DNA of 64,000 bases from positions 261,626-325,625 of the forward strand of contig NZ_FNLO01000002.1 in NCBI RefSeq assembly GCF_900095735.1. The letters run 5' to 3'. Within the stretch, counting starts at the first letter, position 1; the number at the start of each line of letters is the position of its first letter. The notes below the pieces were generated by a model, which ran no database searches, was not told where the DNA came from, and worked only from the letters and a program-made list of their open reading frames with translations. This stretch comes from Chitinasiproducens palmae (GTDB taxonomy: Bacteria > Pseudomonadota > Gammaproteobacteria > Burkholderiales > Burkholderiaceae). This document shows positions 16,522 through 24,971 of the stretch, one piece after another. The position numbers were made by a program, and so were the translations under genes.

Positions 16522-16884
16522 ATGACAGAGAGAAGCAAGCCCCTGTACTGGGAAGGCTCATCGAAGAAGGACTTCAAGGCGTTCCCCGTCCCCGTGCAGA
16601 AGGACATGGGCGTGTCGTTATTCGTCGTCCAGTTGGGCGGCACGCCCGATTCGGCTAAGCCCTGGAAGGGGCTGGGTTCTGGGGTGTACGAACTGGTGGA
16701 AGACCATCGAGGCGACACTTTCCGTGCGGTTTACACAGTGAAGGTCGGGGACGCGGTGCATGTGCTGCATGCGTTCCAGAAGAAGTCCAAGTCCGGCATC
16801 GCCACGCCGCAGCCGGACGTGGAGTTGATCGAGAAACGGTTGAAGGCAGTGCTGGCCCGCTACGCGGCGAACAGGAGAACATGA
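16522..16884 (+). CDS. RelE/HigB-like (phage Gp49 family) toxin
   Basis: 120 residues. The Gp49/HigB pattern is clear: a KDFKAFPVPVQKDMG segment, then GLGSGVYELVEDHRGDTFRA and the strand VGDAVHVLHAFQKKSKSG followed by a C-terminal helix. Members are ribosome-dependent or free mRNA interferases. It overlaps the downstream HTH gene by four bases in the toxin-first order typical of HigBA systems. The usual start at 16522 sits directly on the promoter, so the effective start needs checking. It has a more AT-rich flank than its neighbours and lies inside an interrupted FecIR-receptor locus, consistent with acquisition. Confidence 0.85.
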   Translation: MTERSKPLYWEGSSKKDFKAFPVPVQKDMGVSLFVVQLGGTPDSAKPWKGLGSGVYELVEDHRGDTFRAVYTVKVGDAVHVLHAFQKKSKSGIATPQPDVELIEKRLKAVLARYAANRRT

Positions 16885-17204
16885 TGAGTCGCAAAGATAC
16901 CCCTCAAGGGACCGACAACGTGCTGCTGGATCTCGGTTTCGACGATGCGGAAGAACTGTCCGCGAAGGCGGCGCTCGCACTCAAGCTCAACGCGCTAATC
17001 GACCAGCGCGACCTGAGCCAGACCGAAGCGGCCCACATCACGGGCATGACCCAGCCTAAGGTGTCTCAGGTTCGTCGCTACAAGCTCCGGAACATTTCGC
17101 TGGAGCGTTTGATGCAGGCGCTGGTGTCGCTGGATCAGCATGTGGAAATCGTAGTGCAGCCTGCGCGGCGCGAGTACGCGCCGGGCATCACTGTCGCTGT
17201 CTGA
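16881..17204 (+). CDS. HigA-like XRE-family antitoxin
   Basis: 107 residues, start overlapping the toxin stop (ATGATGA). The helix-turn-helix is RDLSQTEAAHITGMTQPKVS (about residues 39-58), then the YKLRNISLERLMQALVSLDQ helix pair. A short C-terminal beta segment (HVEIVVQPA) follows. The family is known to neutralise a Gp49/HigB toxin and repress its own operon. The palindrome at 16501-16518 is the likely operator. Confidence 0.87.
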   Translation: MMSRKDTPQGTDNVLLDLGFDDAEELSAKAALALKLNALIDQRDLSQTEAAHITGMTQPKVSQVRRYKLRNISLERLMQALVSLDQHVEIVVQPARREYAPGITVAV

Positions 17205-17209
17205 CTTCC

Positions 17210-17377
17210 ATGAAAAGCCCGATCATAGAATCCTTGTTGGACGATATGGCTGCGTTGCATGAAGCCAGCGCGAATGATCAGGAGACGATGCAGGAGTTCA
17301 CCGCAATGCTGACGCTATCGAAGCCTTTTGATTCTCGTATCACTGATACGAGAATTCCGGAGCGGCAGTTCCCTTAA
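17210..17377 (+). CDS. Small ORF resembling an antitoxin N-terminus
   Basis: 55 codons starting five bases after the antitoxin stop (MKSPIIESLLDDM..., ending RQFP). The first ~33 residues resemble the pre-HTH N-terminus of some XRE antitoxins (IIESLLDDMAALHEAS, DQETMQEF), but no HTH follows; the tail runs through a hairpin sequence. It may be the broken start of a second antitoxin gene or a chance ORF. Spacing would allow co-transcription with the toxin-antitoxin pair. Confidence 0.35.
   Translation: MKSPIIESLLDDMAALHEASANDQETMQEFTAMLTLSKPFDSRITDTRIPERQFP
17331..17355. repeat. Perfect 11-bp inverted repeat
   Basis: ATTCTCGTATC, a 3-base loop (ACT) and GATACGAGAAT. AT-rich compared with the surroundings. 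It is inside the small ORF at 17210-17377 and just downstream of the toxin-antitoxin genes. It could be a terminator-like stem, a binding site or a recombination remnant. Confidence 0.6.
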
Positions 17378-17424
17378 TCGTAGACATCCCGGCGACCAGT
17401 AGCGGGCTCGCAAGCTGCCCGTCT

Positions 17425-17453
17425 GAATTTCCTAGACAGTGTCTCGGAAATTC
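17425..17453. repeat. Near-perfect 14-bp inverted repeat with one-base loop
   Basis: GAATTTCCTAGACA-G-TGTCTCGGAAATTC, one mismatch. A further TGTCGTG/CACGACA dyad follows near 17537-17557. Such stacked palindromes beside an IS scrap suggest mobile-element ends or operator debris. Confidence 0.5.
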
Positions 17454-17638
17454 GCCCGCGCCGAGCTGGCTTGTGGCTGGGCCAATTCGGCAGACAATGC
17501 CCGGCGAATTTTTCTTCTGCCGTGAAAATCGACTGTCGTGTCAGTGTCACGACAATTCCCGGCGTGATCTTCCCCTCTCCAAATGGTGCATCCCGGCGTT
17601 CCGCCGTCGGTGTATTGACCCAGCAGAACCTGCTCAGG

Positions 17639-17763
17639 TTATGCAGCTAAAGCGTATGCCTCGGCCGGAGGCTTCATGCCTAGCGCCTGATGCGGGCGCC
17701 GGCCGTTATAAAAGCGTATCCAGCCGCCGATCGCGCGGCTGGCATGTTGGATGGTCTCGAAGG
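17639..17763 (-). pseudogene. C-terminal fragment of an IS3-family transposase (OrfB)
   Basis: The minus strand reads FETIQHASRAIGGWIRFYNG, then RRPHQALGMKPPAEAYALAA and a TAA stop. This is the characteristic end of the DDE integrase core of IS3-group transposases (WIRFYN.RRPH..LG..PP). Only ~41 codons remain; the upstream catalytic domain is missing, so it is inactive. It documents a past insertion between the FecR remnant and the receptor gene. Confidence 0.8.
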
Positions 17764-18372
17764 GATGCCGGGTAATACCCCCGCTTGTAGCGCGAGTGGG
17801 AAGTAGAGTCTATGCTGCTGTCACGAGCCGCTGTTTCGGCGTCATGCTCAGCGCATCCCTGAAAGCACGACCACCGCAGGTGTCGTCCTCTCGCCGCGGG
17901 GCGCCGTGCTCGACATCGGCAGCCTCGGGTCGCGATTCGGAATGTCCCGGGCTGTTTCGCGGAACTTCGCGTCCGCCCACAGCCCTGGCGGGCCAGCACG
18001 CTGCGGTGGTCGACACCGGGGTGGCGTGAGTGTTAGATCGGTAGCCGCAACCGTGCTCAGCCTTGCATCGCGCCGCGGCGTTCCGGCCATGAATGACTGT
18101 GCATGTGCGCCGCCGCTGCCCCACTGGCCGTCTTCGCTCCCTGACTGTTTGCACTGCTCCGTTCTACTTACGAAGCTGTGGCGACCCGCGCTGACGACCC
18201 GCGCTGACGACCGGCGCTGACCACCGGCGCGTGAAGGTCGCGACTGCACATTCTGTCATTCGGTGCCACGCTGCGCCTGACTCGTACGAAAGGTTCAATC
18301 ACATTTTCTTGGGCCGCGCATTGCGGGTTTTGCGCGCTCGTTCGGAATACACGGTGGAAGTCCCCGTATCCG
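17764..18372. other. Gap upstream of the receptor gene
   Basis: About 600 bases with no supported gene. It contains a short 13-bp tandem repeat (18185-18230) and no recognisable Fur box or ECF promoter. Composition-driven frames exist on both strands but carry no domain. Confidence 0.5.
18185..18230. repeat. 13-bp tandem repeat, about 3.5 copies
   Basis: Units CCCGCGCTGACGA (two identical) then CCGGCGCTGACCA and a partial CCGGCGC. Non-coding, 155 bases before the receptor start. Confidence 0.8.
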
Positions 18373-18385
18373 AAGGAGTTGTGCC

Positions 18386-20956
18386 GTGAAGTTGAACCAC
18401 TTGTTGTGCACTGAAGGCGTTGCTCGAACGAGCGACGCTGCAACCGCCTCGTCCCACGCGCGCTGTCGGGAAGCGAGGACAAGCGCGGCACGTCCGAAGC
18501 TGCCGCCGATCCGCTCGACCAGGCTCGCCTGTGCGTTGTTCATCGGGTCCCTCGCCTTGCTTCCGCCCGGGGCATACGCTCAAGGCGTGGGCGAAGCGAG
18601 CGCCACGCCTACACAGACGCAAACCTACCAAATTCCCGGCGGGCGATTGGACCGCGTCCTGGCACGCTTCGCGGCCGCTGCAGGCCTGGCCTTGCACGTT
18701 CCGCCGAGCCTTGTCGGTGACCGCCAAAGCCCCGGCTTATCGGGAGACTATACCGTTCAAGACGGGCTGGAGCGGCTGGTGCGGGATCAAGGTCTGCGCG
18801 CCAGGCATAACGCTGACGGCTCCTTCACGATCGAACAAACATCCGTCGTGGACGAAGGCAGCCTTGCCGAGGTTCGCGTGCTGGGAACCGCCGAAACCGA
18901 ACTCAAGCAGTCGCTTGGCGCGTCCCTGATTACACGCCAGGACATCGAAGACCGCCCCCCTGCGAACGACCTCGCCGAACTGATCCGCACGATGCCGGGG
19001 GTCAACCTGACCGGCGCCGGCTCGTCCGGCGCCTACGGCAACCAGCGACAGATCGATCTGCGCGGCATGGGGCCTGAAAACACCCTGGTGCTGGTGGATG
19101 GCAAACCGGTCAATTCACGCGATTCGCAAATGATGCGACGCAGCGGTGAGCGCGACACGCACGGCGACACCAACTGGGTGCCAGCCGACGCGGTCGATCA
19201 TATCGAGGTCATCCGCGGCCCTGCAGCCGCGCGGTATGGGTCAGGCGCGGCGGGTGGCGTGATCAATATCGTCACGAAGAAGACCACGGATCGTCTTTCC
19301 GGCTCGCTTACCAGCTACTACAGCGTGCCGGAAGACAGTGCCGAGGGTGGCACGCAGCGCCTCGGCGTCAATCTCGCCGGGCCGATCGGCGACAAGCTGT
19401 CATTCCGGGTCTATGGCAACGTTGCAAAGACCGACGCCGACTCCCCGGACATCAATGCCGCGCACGCGCTGGGCCGAGGCGCAGCTGGCCGCGAAGGCAT
19501 GCGCAACAAGGACATCAACGGACTGTTGCGTTGGCAGCTCACGCCCGATCAGACGCTGGAGTTCGACGCCGGCTTCGGTCGTCAAGGCAACATCTATACG
19601 GGAGAATATCCGGTGGGGCCAGGCTCCAACGGTGAAGCGCTCGCTGACATGCCGCAACAGGGCGCCGAGGTACGCCGGACCTATCGGCGGACCGCCTCCC
19701 TGACGCACACCGGTGACTGGGGCGCGCTGGGCGATTCGAGACTGTCGTTCCAATACGAAGGCACCACCAACGCCGACTGCAAGAAGGGCATGGCAGGCGG
19801 CGTCGAAGGTGCATGCCAGATGCCGATGGCAACGGTGGCGTCACAGCTGCGGAGCTACTTCGTCAATGGAGAACTGCACACGCCGATACGTCTGGGCGGC
19901 ATCAGCCAGGTACTCACCAGCGGTTTTGAATACCGCTACCAGCACCTCGACGATCCGAACCTCGTCGCGCAGCCACAGCCCGATGGCAGCCGTGCCGTCG
20001 AAACCAGCACCAGCTCGGCCGACGCGGCGCTCTATCTGGAAAATAACATCGAACTCACGCGTCGGCTGATTTTGACACCCGGCCTTCGTTTCGATCACCT
20101 AAACAGATTCGGCAACAATTTCAGCCCCAGCCTTAACGCCACCTACGATATTTCACCGCAGTTCACGCTGCGTGCGGGCATCGCGCGCGCGTTCAAGGCG
20201 CCCAACCTGTACCAGAGCGATCCCTACTATTGGTATGTGACGCGCGGCAACGGCTGCCCGGTCGGCGTCTCCGGCCCTTGCTACATCCAGGGCAATCCGA
20301 ATCTCCGACCCGAGATCAGCGTGAACAAGGAAATCGGCATTGCCTGGAACAATTTCAGTGGCTGGGATGCGAGCCTTACGTACTTCCGAAACGATTACCA
20401 GAACAAGATCGCCGCTGACATGTACGACCAGACCGCGTCGAATCAAAGCCAGTACCGGCTGTTCAAATGGAACAACAGCGGTCCCGCCTTGATCCACGGA
20501 CTGGAGGGGAACTTCGACGTGCCGCTTCTGGGCGACAAAGGAAAGACGCTCAAATGGACCAACAACGTGACCTGGATGTTCAGCAACAACAACAAGAACA
20601 CCAATCAGCCACTCAGCATCATTCCGAAATACACGCTGAACAGCGCGATCGAATGGCGACCGATTCAGCAACTGACGCTGCTGGCGACCGCTACGCTGTA
20701 CGGACGCCAGCACTCCCGCACGCTGACCTCGAAGGGCGAGGCGGCCAGCGGAGCCGCACTGCAGTCGATCGGCTCATATGCGATTTTTGGCGTGCGTGCG
20801 AGCTACGCATTCCGCAAGAACTATCGGTTGGGCATCGGCGTCGGCAACCTTTTCAACCGGGTGCTGTATAGACAGTCGAACAGCAGCAGCGCCGGCGCGT
20901 ACACCTACAATGAGCCCGGCCGTTTCTTCTATGTGACGCTGTCGGCGGGATTCTGA
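18386..20956 (+). CDS. FepA/PfeA-like TonB-dependent siderophore receptor with STN signalling domain
   Basis: 856 residues from GTG 18386, with AAGGAG seven bases upstream. A late signal peptide (hydrophobic core about residues 46-63, ending AYAQ) is followed by an STN domain (residues ~79-150), then the plug (~165-305) and a 22-strand barrel ending in phenylalanine. The plug carries FepA-type sequence: RQIDLRGMGPENTLVLVDGK, GERDTHGDTNWVP, IEVIRGPAAARYGSGAAGG. FepA/PfeA receptors import catecholate siderophores such as ferric enterobactin. The STN domain marks a transducing receptor that signals to a FecR/FecI pair, matching the sigma gene 2.2 kb upstream. Signalling may be broken because the FecR periplasmic domain is missing. 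Confidence 0.93.
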   Translation: MKLNHLLCTEGVARTSDAATASSHARCREARTSAARPKLPPIRSTRLACALFIGSLALLPPGAYAQGVGEASATPTQTQTYQIPGGRLDRVLARFAAAAGLALHVPPSLVGDRQSPGLSGDYTVQDGLERLVRDQGLRARHNADGSFTIEQTSVVDEGSLAEVRVLGTAETELKQSLGASLITRQDIEDRPPANDLAELIRTMPGVNLTGAGSSGAYGNQRQIDLRGMGPENTLVLVDGKPVNSRDSQMMRRSGERDTHGDTNWVPADAVDHIEVIRGPAAARYGSGAAGGVINIVTKKTTDRLSGSLTSYYSVPEDSAEGGTQRLGVNLAGPIGDKLSFRVYGNVAKTDADSPDINAAHALGRGAAGREGMRNKDINGLLRWQLTPDQTLEFDAGFGRQGNIYTGEYPVGPGSNGEALADMPQQGAEVRRTYRRTASLTHTGDWGALGDSRLSFQYEGTTNADCKKGMAGGVEGACQMPMATVASQLRSYFVNGELHTPIRLGGISQVLTSGFEYRYQHLDDPNLVAQPQPDGSRAVETSTSSADAALYLENNIELTRRLILTPGLRFDHLNRFGNNFSPSLNATYDISPQFTLRAGIARAFKAPNLYQSDPYYWYVTRGNGCPVGVSGPCYIQGNPNLRPEISVNKEIGIAWNNFSGWDASLTYFRNDYQNKIAADMYDQTASNQSQYRLFKWNNSGPALIHGLEGNFDVPLLGDKGKTLKWTNNVTWMFSNNNKNTNQPLSIIPKYTLNSAIEWRPIQQLTLLATATLYGRQHSRTLTSKGEAASGAALQSIGSYAIFGVRASYAFRKNYRLGIGVGNLFNRVLYRQSNSSSAGAYTYNEPGRFFYVTLSAGF

Positions 20957-20961
20957 ACGGC

Positions 20962-20994
20962 GCGCTCCGCCGGCCGGCAGCGCCGACGGAGCGC
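20962..20994. terminator. Hairpin after the receptor gene
   Basis: GCGCTCCG and CGGAGCGC arms around a CCGGCCGG-containing loop, starting six bases after the receptor stop codon. No T-run, so terminator function is tentative. Confidence 0.4.
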
Positions 20995-21028
20995 TGAGCA
21001 AGCGGTCGGCAATCACCACAAGCTGCCC

Positions 21029-21132
21029 CTCAAGCGGCCACCTCAAGCGGCCACCTCAAGCAGCCACCTCAAGCAGCCACCTCAAGCAGCCACCTCAAGC
21101 AGCCACCTCGAGCAGCCACCTCAAGCCAACAC
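21029..21132. repeat. 13-bp tandem repeat, eight units
   Basis: CTCAAGCGGCCAC twice, CTCAAGCAGCCAC four times, then CTCGAGCAGCCAC and a degenerate CTCAAGCCAACAC; a further decayed unit follows to about 21146. Intergenic, between the receptor and the convergent redox cluster. It has minisatellite character, likely length-variable. Confidence 0.92.
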
Positions 21133-21314
21133 CCTCAGCAACCACCTCGGGCAATCGAGATAGGCGACCACGACAGGCCGCCGGCGCCGGATCGCTGTCG
21201 GATCGCGCACCGGTGGTCCGACCGGCTATCCGAGGGCGGGCCTGGCTGTACCGCCTGCACCGACGCAAGCCGGCAATCGGCAACCGGTAAGCAAGAGGCC
21301 ACGCGCGGGCCCGC

Positions 21315-22610
21315 TCAGCGGTTCAACGCACGCTCATACTCGTGACGGAAAGTGCTGAGCGAACTCGCCAGCACGGTCGCCGCGCCGTCGACAAGGCCGC
21401 AACGCCCGGAGCCGGGCAACAGTCGTGCAAGGTTTTCAAGTGCTTTCAAGTCGCTCTGCCGGCCGGCGCCGCCATCGATGCGGTCGAGAATGCGCGAGAC
21501 CTGATGCGTGCCGATCTTGCACGACGAGCATTGCCCGCAGGAATTGTCGGCGAAGAATGCAACATACTCGGCCGTCTTGCGCAGCACGCTCGTGCCCTCA
21601 CCCACCACGATCATTGCGCCCGTGCCGAGACGCGAGCCACGTTCGCGCACGCTGTCGAAGTCGAGCGCGACGTCCAGATCAGCGGCGGTCAACAGCGTGT
21701 TCGATGGCCCCCCGGTGAACACCGCCTTGAACGGGCGGCTACCCAGCATGCCGCCCCCATGGATGAAGATCAGCTCGCGCAACGTGACGCCCATCGGCAG
21801 CTCGTGCAAGCCAGGGCGCATGACGTCGCCTGACAGGGAATAGAGCTTGGTGCCCGCGGCCGCGCCACGGCCCAGCGTGCGATACCACGCCGCGCCGTGC
21901 CGAAGGATGTGCGGCACATGCGCGAACGTCTCGGTATTGTTGATCAGCGTCGGCGCACCGTGCACGCCCGCCTCGGCCGGAAACGGCGGCTTGAGCGACG
22001 GAAACGGAAAACCGCCCATCACGCTGGCGACCGCGGCCGTCTCCTCGCCGCCGACATACAAGCCCGAACCTGGTATCACATGCAGTTCCACGGGCGTGCC
22101 AACGGCTTCGGCCACCTGCGCGAGCAGCGGATGACCGGACCACGCCTGCACGGCCTCGCTGACCGACGTCACCGCCTCGGGCTGTCCTGGATTCACATAG
22201 AGAACGACGTGATTCGCCGCCACGGCCAGTGCCCCGATCAGCGCACCCTCGATCACCTGATGCGGCGTGCGGCTCAGCAGGTATCGGTCCTTGAAGGTGC
22301 CTGGCTCGTCCTCGTTGCCGTTGCAGATCAGCCACTTGCCTTGCCCGGCCAGCGGCGCAAGCGCCGCCACCGCATGCCACTTCAGATGAGTCGGAAAGCC
22401 GGCACCGCCGAGCCCCCGCAGGCCGGCATCCCGCAAGACCTCGATGATGCGATCGGGCGCCTGCAGCGCGCGTTGCAGACCGAGACCACCGCCGGCTTGC
22501 AGCCAGGCCGGTAATTCGGGACCGGCCTGGGCAGCCGCGCTGGTGAGCACGCGCATCGGCGCATCGGTGGCGTCGGTGGCGTCGAGCGAAGACGGAAGCG
22601 TCCGGTTCAT
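21315..22610 (-). CDS. NuoF-like NADH-binding FMN/4Fe-4S protein
   Basis: 431 residues from ATG 22610, overlapping the flavoprotein stop by four bases; the longer frame is antisense noise. It resembles the 51-kDa subunit of complex I and HoxF: FMN/NADH loop GLRGLGGAGFPTHLKW (residues ~63-78), NEDEPGTFKDR, the GLYVGGEETA region, and a 4Fe-4S site SCGQCSSCKIGT (about residue 355) with the fourth cysteine ~40 residues later (RCGL), the NuoF spacing. No other Nuo subunit is nearby, so it is not complex I. In this operon it is the probable NADH-oxidising module feeding electrons to the Fe-S and flavoprotein subunits. Confidence 0.88.
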   Translation of the reverse strand: MNRTLPSSLDATDATDAPMRVLTSAAAQAGPELPAWLQAGGGLGLQRALQAPDRIIEVLRDAGLRGLGGAGFPTHLKWHAVAALAPLAGQGKWLICNGNEDEPGTFKDRYLLSRTPHQVIEGALIGALAVAANHVVLYVNPGQPEAVTSVSEAVQAWSGHPLLAQVAEAVGTPVELHVIPGSGLYVGGEETAAVASVMGGFPFPSLKPPFPAEAGVHGAPTLINNTETFAHVPHILRHGAAWYRTLGRGAAAGTKLYSLSGDVMRPGLHELPMGVTLRELIFIHGGGMLGSRPFKAVFTGGPSNTLLTAADLDVALDFDSVRERGSRLGTGAMIVVGEGTSVLRKTAEYVAFFADNSCGQCSSCKIGTHQVSRILDRIDGGAGRQSDLKALENLARLLPGSGRCGLVDGAATVLASSLSTFRHEYERALNR

Positions 22611-24229
22611 GCGGCACGCTCCCGGTCGCTGACGATATCGAAATTGCCGTAGGCGGGAAAGATCATCGGCGCCTTGCGCGCAACGGGCAAGCCCGCCGCG
22701 ATCAACGCACGTCGCCAGTCGGCGAGATGCGTCAGGCCGACCATGCGCGGCGCACACCCGCGTGCGTGCGCCGCGGCCGTGGCGCCTGCGCGGCGGCCGA
22801 ATACGACGAGTTCGAGCAACGCATTGCCCATCATGCGATTCCGTCCATGAATGCCGCCGGCCACCTCGCCGGCGCACAGTAGACCTGGCACCGGCGTGCG
22901 CCCGTCGACATCCATGACCACCCCACCGTTTTGATAATGCAGCGTGGGGCGTACCAAGAACGGTACCACCGCCGGATCGAAACCGGCCCGATGGGCCAGA
23001 TGGCGCAGCGTCACCAGCCCGCTCTGCAGCACGCCTGGTCGGCTTTGTTCAAGTGTCGGTGTATCGAGAAAGACCCCGGCCTGGCCATCCCGCTCGACGC
23101 CGCGCCCCTCGCGGATTTCGCGAAGAATGGCAGCAGCGACGATGTCGCGCGGCTGCAGTTCGTCCACGAAGCGTTCACCCCGGCCATTCACCAGGAAAGC
23201 GCCCGACGAACGGGCCGCTTCGCTGACCAGTGCGCCTTCCATGTGCGCAGGCCACGCGATGCCGGTGGGATGGAACTGGAAACTGTCGATCTCGCGCAGC
23301 GGCGCGCCCAGCCGATAGGCCAGCACCAGCCCGTCGGCCGTGGCGCCGTAGTGGTTCGAAGTCGGGAACCCGCCCAGATGCAGGCGCCCCGCACCGCCGG
23401 TGGCCATCACGGTCGCGCCGGCGCGAGCGAGCACGGATCGGCCGCGTGCCAGATCGTGCAGCACCGCGCCCGCGCATCGCCCGCGACCATCGCTCAGCAG
23501 CTCCAGCGCGGGATGCCGATCCAGCACGGTGATCCCGGGCTGCAGCAGCACCGCCTCCCGCAATGCGCGCATCAACTCCAGACCCGTGAAATCACGATAC
23601 GAGAGCAGGCGCGCCGCCGTCGCGCCGCCCGGCTTCTTGCGCAGCAGCGTGCCCCCCATGCGTTGACCGTCGCCAGCCAGATCGAAACTCATGCCCTCCT
23701 GGATCAACCACCGGATGGCGTCTGGCCCGTCGGAGACCAGCGCGGCGACCAGCGACTTGTCGCCAACGAAATGGCCGCTTCGAAGCGTATCCTCGAAATG
23801 CCGCTGCAGGCTGTCGTCGGCGCCGACGGCAGCCTGAATGCCGCCCTCGGCCATCACCGTGTTGCTGTCGCCCAGGCGCAGCTTGGTTGCCAGCAGCACA
23901 CGCGCGCCGGCGCGCGCCGCGGTCAACGCAGCGACGCATCCCGCCCCGCCCCCGCCGATGATCAGGACGTCGGCATCTTGAACCGGCGCGCCGGCAATGT
24001 CGACATCCTCAAGCAATGAGTCGGCTTCGAGCAACGCCGCCAGGCTAGCCGGGCACTGCTGTCCGGCACTGGCGCCGACACGCAGCGAGACCATGGCGCC
24101 TGGCTGGCGGTCCGGGTGAAAGTCGGCAAGCAGTGCCTGCGCCGGCAGGTTCAGCGGACGCGCGGTCGCCGGCGTGGCCGCGTGCCAGGCGCGCAGTGCC
24201 TGCTGATATGGAATGCCCGGCGTTGTCAT
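22607..24229 (-). CDS. FrdA/SdhA-like flavoprotein with non-covalent FAD
   Basis: 540 residues. The FAD dinucleotide motif GGGGAGCVAALTAARAG is at about residues 92-108. Succinate/fumarate active-site landmarks are conserved: FQFHPTGI, an arginine in the SEAARSSGAFLVNGRGERF block, HYQNGG, and GRNRMMGNALLE (substrate arginine). The usual covalent-FAD histidine (SHTV in E. coli FrdA) is Asn here (DSNTVMAEGG), as expected for non-covalent enzymes such as L-aspartate oxidase or soluble fumarate reductases. An extra ~85-residue N-terminus precedes the FAD domain. It is coupled by ATGA overlaps to both partner genes. A C4-dicarboxylate or enoate reductase role is likely; the exact substrate is unknown. 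Confidence 0.85.
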   Translation of the reverse strand: MTTPGIPYQQALRAWHAATPATARPLNLPAQALLADFHPDRQPGAMVSLRVGASAGQQCPASLAALLEADSLLEDVDIAGAPVQDADVLIIGGGGAGCVAALTAARAGARVLLATKLRLGDSNTVMAEGGIQAAVGADDSLQRHFEDTLRSGHFVGDKSLVAALVSDGPDAIRWLIQEGMSFDLAGDGQRMGGTLLRKKPGGATAARLLSYRDFTGLELMRALREAVLLQPGITVLDRHPALELLSDGRGRCAGAVLHDLARGRSVLARAGATVMATGGAGRLHLGGFPTSNHYGATADGLVLAYRLGAPLREIDSFQFHPTGIAWPAHMEGALVSEAARSSGAFLVNGRGERFVDELQPRDIVAAAILREIREGRGVERDGQAGVFLDTPTLEQSRPGVLQSGLVTLRHLAHRAGFDPAVVPFLVRPTLHYQNGGVVMDVDGRTPVPGLLCAGEVAGGIHGRNRMMGNALLELVVFGRRAGATAAAHARGCAPRMVGLTHLADWRRALIAAGLPVARKAPMIFPAYGNFDIVSDRERAA

Positions 24230-24942
24230 CGGGCGCCTCCGCGCGTGTCGGCGACTGCGCCGTCGGCTCCGGCAGCAGACACCGGCGGATTTGCGCCTGC
24301 CGCGTCGAAATCGATGACTTGCGTGCCCGCCGCGATCTCATGCAGGCGCGTCACCAGGTCCGACGGCCGCAGCGTCGACGCCGCAGTCATCCGCCGCACG
24401 AACTGCCCGAGATGGGCCGGATCGATATGCTCCGGGCAAGCGGCCACGCAAAGATTGCACAGCACGCAATGATCGAAGAGCGCCGCCGCCGCGTCCGCCT
24501 GACCGCCCGCGGCAAGGTTGACCATGCGCTGCACCTCGATGCCCTTCGGGCACGCGCGGTCGCATCCGCTGCAGTGGCGGCAATGCTTGGCTTCGGGGAA
24601 CACCGCGTCGATCTGCTCGATGGCCGTCCAGCTGTCGGTCAGCGCATGCAGGTCATACGCGTGCGGGCGACGGGCCGGGAAATGGTCGACGAATGCCACC
24701 TGCATGCCTGCCTCGGCTGTCGTCTCGCAGGCCAGTGCCGTGCCCGCCAGACGCTCGCCGACGCGCCGCACCAGCACTCGGCACGCGCCGCACACGCCCT
24801 GCCCCATGCAGCCGACGTTCTCGGTCAGCGGCAGTCCGGCGCCCAGCCACGCCTGCAACAGCGAGACGCCGGGCTTCGTCCGCACGGCATGCCCGTCGAA
24901 GGTGAAGCCGATCTCGTCGGACCGCGTGTGCTCATCGATCAT
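24226..24942 (-). CDS. Iron-sulfur subunit, 2Fe-2S plus two 4Fe-4S clusters (FrdB-like)
   Basis: 238 residues from ATG 24942. An N-terminal plant-type ferredoxin site uses Cys45, Cys51, Cys54 and Cys72. Two C-terminal CxxCxxCxxxCP motifs follow, at Cys121-131 (CRHCSGCDRACP) and Cys159-169 (CVLCNLCVAACP). The architecture is that of SdhB/FrdB, except that the third site looks like a full 4Fe-4S ligand set instead of the 3Fe-4S site used with quinones. It starts 29 bases after the transporter stop and overlaps the flavoprotein gene. It would carry electrons from the NuoF-like subunit to the FAD subunit. Confidence 0.87.
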   Translation of the reverse strand: MIDEHTRSDEIGFTFDGHAVRTKPGVSLLQAWLGAGLPLTENVGCMGQGVCGACRVLVRRVGERLAGTALACETTAEAGMQVAFVDHFPARRPHAYDLHALTDSWTAIEQIDAVFPEAKHCRHCSGCDRACPKGIEVQRMVNLAAGGQADAAAALFDHCVLCNLCVAACPEHIDPAHLGQFVRRMTAASTLRPSDLVTRLHEIAAGTQVIDFDAAGANPPVSAAGADGAVADTRGGAR

Positions 24943-24971
24943 GGCAACGACTCCTGTAGACCCGGCAGGAC

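Noticed and set aside
21029-21132. CRISPR-like array
   Set aside because: The 13-bp units abut directly without spacers, so this is a simple tandem repeat.
22931-24019. 362-codon plus-strand frame
   Set aside because: Antisense to the FrdA-like flavoprotein, whose motifs are complete.
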